This document shows, one piece after another, positions 33,379-44,130 of a stretch of DNA of 64,000 nucleotides. Position numbers and translations under genes: made by a program. Position 1 is the first letter of the stretch. Each line of letters starts with the position of its first letter. This DNA comes from Telopea speciosissima (taxonomy: Eukaryota; Streptophyta; Magnoliopsida; Proteales; Proteaceae): contig NC_057916.1 in NCBI RefSeq assembly GCF_018873765.1, positions 52,268,540-52,332,539 on the forward strand, read 5' to 3'. The notes under the pieces are model-generated. The model was not told the origin of the DNA, ran no database searches, and worked only from the letters and a program-made list of their open reading frames with translations.

Positions 33379-35715
33379 TTAGTGGCTATAGGCCTATTGC
33401 TTTGTGTAATTTAATTTACAAGTTTATATCTAAGATTTTGGCTAATAGAATTCAAAAGGTGGTTGGTCTTCTTGTCTCCCCCAATCAATCTGCTTTCATT
33501 AAGGGGAGATCAATTGCCGACAACATTCTTGTTTGTCATGATGTGGTGAGAGGGATTACCTACAAAAACTCCCGCCCTTCGGCCATCCTTAAGATTGATC
33601 TTCACAAGGCGTATGATACTTTGAGTTGGAGCTATCTTTTCCTAATGATGGTATCTATGAATTTTCCAAGGAGATTTATCTTATGGATTAAACAATGTGT
33701 GATGACCCCTATGTTCTCTATTCTTGTGAATGGGAGTCCAGCAGGATATTTTACTAGCAAATGGGGAATTAGACAAAGAGATCTATTATTCCCTGATCTT
33801 TTAACCCTTTCCATGGAAGGGTTGCCTATGATGTTGAATCATGCTGTTGTGGATAGGAGGATGCAGCTTATCTCGAGGTGTAAACCTTTACAGCTATCTC
33901 ATTTAGTTTTTGCTGATGATCTGATGGTATTTGCTAGGGCTGATTGTGATTCTATCTCAGCCGTGATGGATACTCTTAGATATTTTTCTATGATCTCTGG
34001 GCTTAATTTGAACCATTCTAAGTCCTCTATCATCGTTGGGGGGAGGGGGGAGGGGTAGATGCTCATATTCGAGACAATTTGATTCAGATATCAGGGTTTT
34101 TTGAAGCCCATCTTCCCATTAAGTATCTTGGAGTTCCTCTGATTTTACGAAAGCTGAAAGCAAGTGATTGTGCTCCTCTTTTTGACTTGGTTAGAAAGAG
34201 ATTGGAAGGGTCAAAATCTCGTTTCCTTTCATTTGCTGGTTGTCTCCAATTAATTGTATTGGTTCTTCAGGGAGGATATATATATTGGTCGGGATTATTT
34301 GGATTGCCTGGCTTTATCTTCAAAAAGTTGGAGTCCATGTTTTCAAAATTTTTATGGTCGGGGCCTTCTTTGGAGAGGAAAATTCATTACATTGCTTGGG
34401 ATGACATTTGTAAGCCTAAAAATGAGGGTGGATTAGGGGTGAGGCGCCTCAAAGATATGCATATAGCAGGTATTATAAAATAGATTTGGTGGCTCGCATC
34501 CAAAAAAGACTCACTTTGGATGAAGTGGGTTCGACATAGATACTTGCGAGTGGATTCTATATGGAATGTCCAACCTACTCAGAACTATTCTTGGGTTTGG
34601 TGGAAGATGATGAAGTATCGGGTTCAGGTGGAACCTTTTATTCACCAAATTATAGGGAATGACTCAGGCACATTTCTTTAGTTGGACCCTTGGCACCCTG
34701 CTGAGGTACTCTTTAATAGATTTGGGGATCGTATCAAATCTGATGTAGGTTCTCATAGATTGGTTTTGGTGCAATCTATTCTGGTGGATGGAATGTGGTC
34801 CCATGGCCACCCCACTTCCTTGTCTCTCAGGTTGGTTTGGGGGCAGTTGGACTAACTTAGAAGACTTAATCCCCTTCAAGAAGATTCTATCTTGTGGACT
34901 GCCTCCCCTACAAGTTCCTTCTGCACAAAATCTGCTTGGAGTTTGGTGAGATCATCTTCTCCACAGGTTGATGGGGGGGGGGGGGTTTGATATGGTTGGC
35001 AATTGTATTCCTAGGCATTCGGTAACAACATGAAGATGCTTGAAGGATGGGCTCCCAACCAAAGATCAACTCAGGAAACGCCAGATGATGGTTGCTCTGT
35101 ATTCTGTTTTTTGTTGGGCAGGATTGGAGAATAGAGAACATTTATTTTTTGAGTGCTCCTTTACTAAAAAAGTATGGGGAGATTTTTGATTCTTTGCTCT
35201 CCAGCTAGAAGGCCAGGGGCTGGTATTCTTATGGAAGCAAAGTGGATCACCAAGACTTTCTAGGGAGATTTGATTGGGTGCATCGCTAAATTGGCTTTTT
35301 GTGCAACAATTGCGCACATATGGAAGGAGAGAAATTTCTATCTTTTCAGAAATAAAATGAAGACTATGCCTTGTCTTATTAGAGATATCAAAGCGGACGT
35401 CCATGATCGATGTAGAGTGGATATCCCCAAGGGGGAGAAATCTCCCAGGAATATGTTCTTAGTTCAGAAATGGGAAGTGCATCCAATGCGGGTTGGGGGG
35501 AGTAATGTCCTGATGGGATGATAGGGGTTCTGTTGCTTTTTTGTTTTGTTGTGCTCTTAGGGTGTCCTGAGTTTTGCTTGGCTTTGGGCCTTGGGTATAA
35601 TCTTTACTCTTGGTTCCTCCTGAGGCTTGGGGTATTCATTACAAGTCTAGGTAGATTGCCTTAGTTTTTGTATATCTTTTCTCTCTTTATTTCAATTAAT
35701 TGATTTATCTATAAA
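33379..35715 (+). mobile_element. 5'-truncated LINE (L1/RTE-type plant non-LTR)
   Basis: It starts inside RT, ends in an A-run after 'TTGATTTATCTATAAAA', and is bracketed by an 11-16 bp target duplication. Excising it joins the copia pre-integrase reading to integrase without loss. The 5' ORF1, endonuclease and RT fingers are absent, as usual for LINE truncation. Confidence 0.9.
33385..35560 (+). pseudogene. LINE reverse transcriptase and zf-RVT region
   Basis: 'YRPIALCNLIYKFISKILA', 'NQSAFIKGRSIADNILVC', 'AILKIDLHKAYDTLSW' and the catalytic FADD in 'HLVFADDLMVFA' (near 33905) identify a non-LTR RT. After a frame change at about 34060 comes 'FFEAHLPIKYLGVPL', 'FLWSGPSLERKIHYIAWDDI' and 'PKNEGGLGVRRL', then the zinc-binding RVT tail 'WSLVRSSSPQ...DGLPTKDQLRKR' and 'NREHLFFECSF'. 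Several stops and a G-run slippage (34974-34986) break it. It would nick and prime on target DNA, but the endonuclease is missing. Confidence 0.9.
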
Positions 35716-35720
35716 AAAAA

Positions 35721-36999
35721 TAATTTACCTTGTTTTTCGTCGCGTTTTAATAATGTTTGTACGGCTTGTCAATTAGGCAAAGCCAGTCATCTTTCTTCAT
35801 TTGTTACAGACAGTCGAAGTTTATTTCCTTTGGATTTAATTTATAGTGATGTGTAGGGTCCCTCTCTAACACCCTCCTTGTCTGGTCATAGATTCTATGT
35901 TGTCTTTGTGGACGATAATACTAAATTTATATTATTTTATCCTCTTGTGTGCAAATCTGAAGTTTTATCAATTTTTCATCAACTTCAGGCTCTTGTTGAA
36001 CGACACTTTGACAGGAAAATTAAAACCATTCAAACGGAATGGGGTGGGGATTTTTGGACTCTACCCACGTTTTTCACAAAAATTGGAATCTCCCACAGGG
36101 TTTCAGCCCCTCGTACCCATGAGCAACAAGGGGCTTTTGAGCACCGTCATCGATATATTGTAAAAACTGGACTCTCCCTTCTTGCTCATGGGTCGGTTCC
36201 CAACCATTATTGGAATTTTACCTTTGAAACCGCAATTTACTTGATCAATAGGATGCCTTCGACTGTCTCCCATGGTGTTTTACCTTTTCAACTAGTTTTT
36301 CATAAATTATCGAATTACCATTTTCTTAAGATTTTTGGTTGTTTATGTTTTCTTATTTGTGACTGTATAATAGGCATAAGATGGATTTTCGCTCATTGCC
36401 TTGTGTTTCTAGGCTATAGCCCATCACATACTGGTTATAGGTGTCTTCACATTCCTTCCAATAGGATTTACATTGCTCGTTACGTTCGTTTTGATGAAAA
36501 TTCTTTCCCCTTCTCAACAACAAGTATGGGTCCTTCACAAACTACGTCTTCACTTTCCTCTTCTCCTTGGGCTGGTACCCCCATTCAGCTCCCACCACTG
36601 AGCCACCTGCCACCACCTGGTGTGCCCTCACCATTACCACCTCCAATTGATCGCTCACCAACTATAGAGACCCCATTCCCTTCACCCTTACCTTTGGCGT
36701 CCCTCTTAGCCTCTTCTGTTGCCTCACCCTCACCCTCACCAGTGGCAACCCCACCCTCTTCGCCTAGGCACACTCGACTCCTTAGTGATCTCTACACCGC
36801 CACTACTGCACTTGCCCCAATGCTCTCTACATCTACCACGATTCCATCTACCACTGTGCAACTTCGCCCATGCCCAAGTGCTTTACTTTTTACTAATGAT
36901 ATCGGTGAGCCTAATTGTTTTTCACAGGCCTCTAAGGTTCCTGAGTGGTGCGCTGCTATGGTAGAGGAGTATAATGCCTTGATCAAAAATGGCACCTAG
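35721..36999 (+). pseudogene. copia integrase and proline-rich linker
   Basis: 'CTACQLGKASHLSSF' closes the zinc finger. The catalytic core follows: 'LDLIYSDV' (first D), then 'KTIQTEWGGDFWTLPTFF', where the expected Asp is replaced by Glu, then 'AFEHRHRYIVKTGLSLLAHG' with the third acidic residue. 'LINRMPSTVSHGVLPFQLVF' and 'LKIFGCLCF' follow. From 36540 to 36850 comes a Pro/Ser-rich spacer typical before copia RT, then 'PEWCAAMVEEYNALIKNGT' with Trp replaced by TAG at 36998-37000. A TAG also interrupts the frame after the first D (35853-35855). Confidence 0.85.
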
Positions 37000-37700
37000 T
37001 CGTTGGTCCCATCCCAAACACATATGAATCTTATAGGGTGCAAGTGGGTGTACCGCATTAAGTGGAAAGCTAAAGGATCTCTTGAGCACTATAAAGCACA
37101 CCATGTTGCTAAGGGCTTTCACCAAAAGCATGGGATTGATTATGGTGAAACTTTCAGCCCAGTCATTGAATCGACAACCATTCATTGCATTTTCTCCATC
37201 GTAGTCTCACAAGGTTGGTTGGTTCGCCAGTTGAATGTCAGTAATGCTTTTCTCCATGGCTAGTTGGAAGAAGAGGTTTTCATGTCTCAACCACCCGGGT
37301 TTGCTAAATCCAACCATCCGAATTATGTGTGTCATCTTCATAGGTCCATTTATGGTCTTAAACAAGCACCACGAGCTTGGTTTCATCAGTTATCTGACTT
37401 TTTGCTCCTTCTTGGCTATTGTGGTTCTAAGACCGATACGTAACTTTTTATACGCACTCAGGGTGCCCTTATATGCTACATACTGATCTATGTCGATGAC
37501 ATCCTCGTTACTAGAAGTGACCCGTCCATGATATCTTCTTTGTTGCAGCAGTTATCTAGTGAATTCTCTATCAAGGATCTTGGAGATCTGCATTTTTTTC
37601 TTGGTGTCCAGGCTACTACCCATCCTAAGGGACTGCATCTCTCTCCATCGCGCTGTATTTCAGACTTATTCAATGCACTGGCATGATTGACTACAAATCT
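36930..37700 (+). pseudogene. copia reverse transcriptase
   Basis: 'GCKWVYRIKWKAKGSLEHYK', 'GIDYGETFSPVIESTT', 'LNVSNAFLHG', 'FMSQPPGFA', 'SIYGLKQAPRAWFHQL' and the YVDD motif in 'LIYVDDILVTRSD' (near 37490) define the RVT_2 domain. TAG at 37261 and TAA at 37441 interrupt it, and a shift near 37650 ends the frame. The catalytic motif itself is intact. Confidence 0.9.
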
Positions 37701-37784
37701 CTATGCACCCCCACGGATAGTACTTAGACGGCATCAACTGCAGGGGGTGCTCTCCTTTCCAACCCTACTGAGTATTGTTGGATT

Positions 37785-38444
37785 GTGAGTGCTTTACAAT
37801 ACATCACCCTTACTTGTCCTGATGTTGCGTTTGCAGTTAATCGGACCTGCCAGTTTATGCATGCACCTACTTTTGATCACTGGCAAATGGTCAAGCGTAT
37901 CCTTCACTATCTCAAACACACCTACTCTCATGGTTTACTTATTGAACGATCTGCTTACCATTCTCTAAAAGCTTTTTCTAATGCCGATTAGGTAGGTGAC
38001 AACATTGATCGTAAATCTACAGGTGATTTCGCCATTTTTCTTGGCCCTAACCTTATTTCCTGGACATCCCGAAAGCAAAAGATAGTGGCACGCTCTTCCA
38101 CAATGGCCGAATACAAGGCTTTGGCCGATACCTCGGCTGAATTGATTTGGCTTGAGTCTTTGTTTGGTGAACTTGGCTACCCCCTTTCTAGTGCTCCGGT
38201 CTTATGGTGTGATAACATTGGGGTGACTTATCTATTCGCTAACCTAGTGTTTCACGCCCACACAAAGCATATTGAAATAGATTTTCACTTCATTCGTGAT
38301 TGTGTGGCAAAGAAACAACTTCACGTTCAGTTTATTTCTACTCAAGACCAACTTGCAGATACTCTCACTAAGGCACTCGGTACTGCTCGTTTCCAATTTC
38401 TACGGGACAAGCAGAAGATTTGGGTGCCCAACTCTCCACCTTAA
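37785..38444 (+). pseudogene. copia RNase H
   Basis: 'ALQYITLTCPDVAFAVNRTC', 'KRILHYLKHTYSHGLLI', '[19 protein letters not shown]', '[19 protein letters not shown]', '[11 protein letters not shown]'-like text and '[15 protein letters not shown]' match the copia RNase H and polyprotein end. One TAG (37990) replaces the Trp of 'SNADW'. The ORF ends just before the polypurine tract AAGGGGG at 38443-38449. Confidence 0.9.
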
Positions 38445-38449
38445 GGGGG

Positions 38450-38694
38450 TGTATTTAACGATACATACTCTCCCTCTCTCGTGTTTCACATTTTTTCATA
38501 TGATTGATTTTCGTACATGTGTTATGAATCTTTTCCTTGAGTTGCAGTTCTGATGTGAATCTCTATATTATGGTAACCCAATATTTCATGTAATCTTACC
38601 TTGTAAAGTCCAATGAGTTGCTCACTCCATGTAATCTCTATATGTTCTCCAATTAGAGAATCAAATTCTTTTAGAAATAATATAAGATTTATCA
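38450..38694 (+). repeat. copia 3' LTR
   Basis: TGTATTTAACGATACATACT...AGATTTATCA, following AAGGGGG. It pairs with the 5' LTR and is followed by the GCCAC duplication at 38695-38699. Confidence 0.9.
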
Positions 38695-38699
38695 GCCAC

Positions 38700-39676
38700 C
38701 AAGTTATTCTTCTAATTGACAAGTGTTTTGCATGGAAAGCTCTTAACATAAGAGATTCAGATCTGCTACTGATCCTTTGCGAGGCAGAGGATGAGTCCAG
38801 ATCCTTTGGGAATCCTTGGGAACCCTGTGTGAAGTGTGGATCCTTTATGCCACTTGTCCGGTGCGTATTGGCGAGTAATATTTATGCGTATCACATATCA
38901 AACTGGACTTCTTCCCTTTTAATTTCAACAATCAATTTCCTCTCCTCAAAAGTTTACCTTAAATTTGACAATCAAAGTTGGGAAAGCTTGATGTAACTAA
39001 AGTTGGTTACAACAAGAAGATTGTTTCCATAAAAAGTATTCCTCCAATTAGAGTAAATTCTATCATTATACATAAAAACACTACATTAAATAAATTTTAC
39101 TATTTTAAAATCCTTTTTTACCTCATTAATAAATAAATTATGAATAAAAGAAAGGGCAATTGAAAAGAAGATTTCAACTTCTTAGTTCACCACTTTGATT
39201 AGAACAAATTGTTTCCATCAAATTTTGATTTCAAGGTTGGTTAAGATTTTTTTGACCTATAGTCCAGAGTCCAGAGCACATATATTTACCATGTCGATGG
39301 TCAAATAGGGTTGAAATTTGCGCCTCACAATCCCCCTTCTCACATGTTAAACTTTCAGTTCCTAACAGAATAAACTAAGTGGAAAAATAAAAGAATCCGA
39401 CAACAAACCAGAAGGTGTTGTAAAAGGAAACTCTCCCTTCCCTTTCCCAGCTTCCCAATCCCTTTCCGCTTTCCTTCTTACATGTGTAGGGTCGTCTTTC
39501 TTTCTTGAGGATAGCACCATAAGATCTTCCCTTCCCCTTCCGCCACCTATCTCCATATCTTTTATCCTTTTAGTCTTCCTCCTTCTCGGGTTTGGTAGGT
39601 GAATCGCCTTCCTCCCTTCGCCTCAACTTGGATGACAGCTCACTGGCTTGACTTGACGAGTCTTTTTGGATCCTTT
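38700..39676. other. intergenic, nothing recognised
   Basis: Original target flank to the right of the copia element. No gene or repeat structure that I can support. Confidence 0.4.
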
Positions 39677-39900
39677 TAGGCAGCGTTTGATAACCTTTCT
39701 ATTGTTTAGGTTGAGAAACGTTTTTTCTATTTTTGTGCTGAGAAACAGTCTTTATAGCGTTTGATAAACCTGTTTTGAAAACATTTCTAAAACACAGTTG
39801 GAACACCAATGGTAGAACACAGTTGGAACACCAATGGTGTTTGATAAAATTTGTTTCTTGAAACAGGTTCTTATACTGTTACTAATAATTATAGAATTGC
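39677..39900. mobile_element. hAT-like left end with subterminal repeats
   Basis: TAGGCAGCGTTTGATAACCT is followed by GTTTGATAAA and 'TTGGAACACCAATGGT' repeats, the latter twice in tandem. The terminal 17 bp recur inverted at about 50770-50789. I cannot show that the two ends belong to one element. Confidence 0.45.
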
Positions 39901-40337
39901 CCTAGTACTTATGTAAACCAAATCATATTTTTACCATTACAATCAATATTTCTAAAATTTAATAATGCATTTCTATTTAAGAATGAAACTGTTTTTAGAA
40001 CAGCAGTGTCTTGAGATGCAGGTACCTTCTGTTACTTGGCCATTGGTTTTCTTTCCTTTTAAGAAATCTCGAATGCCATTATCTACTTCTAGAATGAAGC
40101 TATGCATTTTATCTTTTCTTTATCATGTTTGCATGTAAATACCATATTTCTGAATTGTTTGGGCATGGTCTGTAAGGATTTCCTTGGTTGGAATGCAGCT
40201 TTGACCGAGCAATGGACAAAGACTGATGGAGGTAGTGTTGCAGGTCTGATCAACATGCTTTAGGTGGAGGCCAGGAAAGGAGGGTCCAGGCTGAGAACCT
40301 CTGCAGAGATATTCAAGAAGCAATGCAATAGGTTGAG

Positions 40338-40724
40338 ATGCTCAAATTAGAAAAAGATAAGATTGAATTTTATGCATCCACATATCGAAACCTAGATGGT
40401 AAGTTGGAATCTGATCTAAAGAGCCTCTTAGATGGTTACAACAGTCTTAAACTGGCCACCTTCCACGTGGAATCAGAAATAAAAGCACAGAGGGCAGGAG
40501 AACAAATCCTAGACATTAAGGCTATGAAGGCTGAGCCAAGGAAAGAAGCCCACTAAGGAGTGAGGAAGAAATGAGTGATTTGTTAGGTTGCCTTGGGAAA
40601 AAAAAACAAACAAAGTGGATAAGCTAACAATAAGGTTGAAGGAGTTTGGGAGGATGTTGACTCACTCCTGGAAGTGATTGGAGATGATGCTGGGCTACCA
40701 GAAGATAAAGACTTGGACTACTGA
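40338..40724 (+). pseudogene. golgin candidate 6 (p115-like) C-terminal pseudogene
   Basis: A coiled-coil frame reads 'YASTYRNLDGKLESDLKSLL' and 'DGYNSLKLATFHVESEIKA', then 'DIKAMKAEPRKEAH'. After stops and shifts come 'EMSDLLGCLGKK', 'DKLTIRLKEFG' and 'EDVDSLLEVIGDDAGLPE', ending at a TGA (722-724 of the 40-kb block). These match the tail of plant golgin candidate 6 (GC6), a p115/Uso1-type tether on Golgi vesicles. At least two frameshifts and one stop are present, introns are not evident, and the rest of the roughly 900-residue protein is missing. It could be a retrocopy or a fragment captured by the flanking hAT-like sequence. Confidence 0.6.
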
Positions 40725-40912
40725 TCAGACAACTTTTTACTTGTTGGGTTAAGCCTATTGTTTCAAATGTTCTACAGTTTGATTGTATTGTAGAACTAAG
40801 TGTCAACAATATACCTTTATTTATAGTAATTCATTCTTATTATTCCAATGGTTATATTAAACTGGTACAGTTTTTGAATGGGTGAAATTTCATGGGTATA
40901 ACATGAAATGCA

Positions 40913-41160
40913 TTAAATATAGCAAAGAAGATTAAGAACATCGTCTAAAAAGATACCCTGCTTATGACTAGTTCTAGCTATGTTTGCTAAGTCATGAACA
41001 ACCAAAATTAGATGTGTATCTACTTTCTTAATACATCCCTCAGTAGTAGATTTCAAAAGAGTTTGAATGCCTAAAAGTAAAGAAAACAGCTGCCACGGCC
41101 AGAAGTGATCTTTAGGATGAGAGATCCAATTGACTATTGTTGGATATAGGTGCCCATCAA
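40913..41160 (-). pseudogene. LINE-type RNase H domain fragment
   Basis: 'HLYPTIVNWISHPKDHFWPW', 'QLFSLLLGIQTLLKS' and 'VVHDLANIARTSHKQGIF' resemble the C-terminal half of the plant RNase H-like domain found at the end of LINE ORF2 and in related plant proteins. The N-terminal half with the catalytic acids is absent. Confidence 0.5.
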
Positions 41161-42680
41161 ACCTGGTTCGACCCGATTTATTATGTATTAAATATTTCAT
41201 ACATTATTGTTTAATATGATCACATGCAATATAAATTTTTTGAGCAATGTATGTCCATATGAATTACTTTAAATTGGTAGTCACGACGAGGGTTTGGATT
41301 GAGCAGCCCTTATCATATGGTCATCGCATTGGGTATGCCTAGACATGTTTAATGTTGGGGTACAAATGCGAGTACACACATGTTGATGTGTGTATTGGTG
41401 AAGAATCTTATTTTATTGATTCTCTCATGTATTACTGCTAGATGTAGGTTTAGGATAGACATGTGTCACCGAACCCAGTAGCTGAGAGGGCCTTGTCACT
41501 GCATGACATGAGCGTATTCTTTGGTTTACCAATGACTGCGGTTCAAGAGAACTAAAGCCAGTGTTCTAGGAATGCGTAAATATTGTGTGAGTGAAAGAGT
41601 CACTCACATGGTCTCCATTGCTCGATTGAGAAACATCAAGGGGAGTTAGTCTATGGATGGTCGGATTTGAATCAAGATCATGTACCGTTTTGTTAAATGG
41701 TTTTTGCAAAACATATTTTCACATAAAATGATAATTTATAATTATGTATTTGATTGTTTAATCGTTTTTTGCAGATTTCGATCACGTACATAGACGCTCT
41801 GATACGAACATGTATCATGGAATGGGGTTTGACAGTATAAGTGTACATGCCCTAGATTCTATGACGATGATGTTGTTTAATGGAGGGTTAGCGTATAATT
41901 TTGTATGCAGGGATATTTTTGGGATTTGCTAATTAGTAATTAATTTATTTAAACTAGTATGGGTTTGATGCTAATTAATGAAAGACCCATTAATGTTTAA
42001 ATTTATTAATGATAATTATTTCCTTTTAGATTCTGCTTCTTCATTAATTAGAAGCCCATCAGGTTCTTAAGTCAAATAGGAGAGAGAATGTCAGACTCCC
42101 ACTGGGAATGGGGAAGCTCATAAACACACCAGGGGGCACAGAAGGCATTCCAGCCTTGGACGAATTTTTTTGCCCCCCTACTCTGGAAAATTTACCCCTG
42201 GCACTCTCTCTCCTCTCTCTCTTCTCCTTTGTTCTCTTGCTCTCTAGAATTGTGAGATTAGGTTAGGATTTTGGAAACCTGGGTTTTTTTGGATTGGATC
42301 CAAGATTTGGAGAAGAAATTTTGGTTTGGCATGAGGATCTTCTACTGAATCAAAGAGATTCAAGTTGGGGCTTTATTGAATGGCTCATTTGAGGAAGAAC
42401 CATTACCTAGAGGAGGAGCAACACTTGAGGCTCTACAGGTTAGTAGATCTTAATGGTTTATTTATGCATTAAGTATTTTAATTATTTTATAATCATGGGA
42501 TGTAAAAGAAACCCGACTCGATCTATTTTTCGTTGCGCATTCGGGTATGGGGTGGATCCCTCTTTCCCTGGGATGGAAATGAGATGACCTACTCAATTCT
42601 TGTGGATCCCATAATTTAATGGGACAAGAAAAGAGAGGGTATAGTGTAAAATTTTTATACCAAACCCTAATTGGGATTCA
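41161..42680. other. non-coding, probably decayed LTR sequence
   Basis: No ORF of interest. 'GTTGCGCATTCGGGTAT' near 42532 and a CT-rich leader at 42200-42245 resemble LTR parts of plant copia elements, but I cannot find paired ends. Confidence 0.35.
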
Positions 42681-42689
42681 TTAGGATTC

Positions 42690-42781
42690 CCATGGGCAAC
42701 CATGGGAGACCCCTTTTTTATTTAGGGTTCCCATGGGCAACCATGGGATTGCCCTAGGGTCTCATTGGCGACCATGGGATG
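42690..42781. repeat. short tandem/palindromic repeat next to the LTR
   Basis: CCCATGGGCAACCATGGGA occurs twice (about 42691 and 42731), and a third variant (GGCGACCATGGGA) follows at about 42768. Each unit is built from two CCATGG palindromes. Confidence 0.65.
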
Positions 42782-43074
42782 TGTCATGCCCCTATTCCTA
42801 ATGGGAAAAAAATACAATAAAGGAGTGACTAGGACGACACTTGTCATCCCAATAAGCTGCTAGGATCACAAATGCAATGTCCCGATACACAGTCATTAAC
42901 TAACATTAATACACATTAATATCAGAGTGCAGAAGACAGGGAATATTACATTCCAAAATAGATCAATATTTGCGAAAGCGTATAATTAAATAGTTACAAT
43001 ATGTTCGTTGACTAATGATAATAAGTATTGTAGTTAACAAAACTTTCTATGACCATCAAGTAACTACCAAAAGG

Positions 43075-44130
43075 AGTATAACATAATTGTTTATGCAAGG
43101 CACGAGACCCAAAATAATCAAAAAAGGATCTAGTTCAAATATCAGTGCAGCCTGTAGGCACAATCATCGCAGGGGCAACCAACACCATGATCCTCAGTCA
43201 CGGCCTCTGGCTCCACAGTACCAATATCATCATAGCTCGAAGTCTGGACCTCGAGACCAGCAATGTAACCTTCACCATCCACATTAAAGTCTAAAAGAGT
43301 GTGCACAAAGGGGGTTAGCTCCACTGAGTTAGTGAGGGGATGGGGAATGCACAAACACATAGTTCACACATAGTCCATGATGCATGTAAATGTTAGTAAA
43401 TTTTCCACCTAACACACAAACTAAGTCAATGGTATATGCTACTATAACAACTCAGGAATCCCATGAGTCACTTATGTTATCACCACAGTAAAACCTTAAT
43501 TGTTACCAGGGACCTGCGCAGGTCAAAACCACAAAAACCACCCAGAAGCAGACCCCGAAGATCAGTGGTCATCCCTGACTTGGCCTCTCTCCCCCAAGGG
43601 CAAAAAGGAGTATAACATAGTTGGCACGAGGCCCAAAATGATCAAAAAGGGATCTAGTCCCAAATATCAGTGTGGCCCGTAGGCACAATCATTGCAGGAG
43701 AAACCATCACCATGATCCTCAGTCACTGCTTCTGGCTCTACAGTACCAATATCATCATAGCTTGAAGTCTGGATCTCGAGACCAGCAACGTAACCTTCAC
43801 CATCTGCATCAAAGTCTAAAAGAGTGTGCACAAAGGGGATTAGCTCCACTGAGCTAGTAAGGGGATGGGGAATGCACAAACACACAGTTCACATATAGTC
43901 CATGATACATGTAAATATTAGTAGGTTTTCCACCTAACACACAAACTAAGTCAATGGCATATACTACTATAACAACTCGGGAATCACCATGGGTCACTTA
44001 TGTTATCAACACAGTGAAACCTTAATTGTTACCAGGGACCCGCATAGGTCGAAGCCACCAAAATCACCCAGAGGCAGACCCCGATGATCAATGGTCATCC
44101 CTGACTTGGCCTCTCTCCCCCACAGGCAAA
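43075..44130 (-). repeat. tandem duplication of about 530 bp inside the LTR
   Basis: The segment starting AAAAGGAGTATAACATA at about 43070 recurs from about 43604. Shared landmarks include 'CACGAGRCCCAAAATRATCA', 'ACCAATATCATCATAGCT' and 'GTGTGCACAAAGGG'. The two units differ by scattered substitutions, so the duplication is not recent. Short cysteine-rich ORFs across the units are by-products. Confidence 0.8.

Larger units (their letters stand above)
19832..38694 (+). mobile_element. Ty1/copia retrotransposon broken by nested insertions
   Basis: A pair of short LTRs (about 243 bp) in direct orientation, flanked by the GCCAC duplication, delimits 18.9 kb. Copia protein order is preserved between them in pieces: gag (20200-20402, 21042-21257), gag tail and pre-integrase (32609-33378), integrase (35721-36540), RT (36900-37700) and RNase H (37785-38444). 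The remaining roughly 14 kb belong to younger or rearranged elements: a hAT-like element, an Athila-type gypsy, a Tekay-like LTR and a LINE. Removing them leaves about 5 kb, normal for copia. Nonsense codons are mostly TAG at Trp or Gln positions. Confidence 0.9.

Noticed and set aside
43087..43885. Paired cysteine-containing frames repeated twice
   Set aside because: They are the same LTR segment duplicated; no start context or family match.
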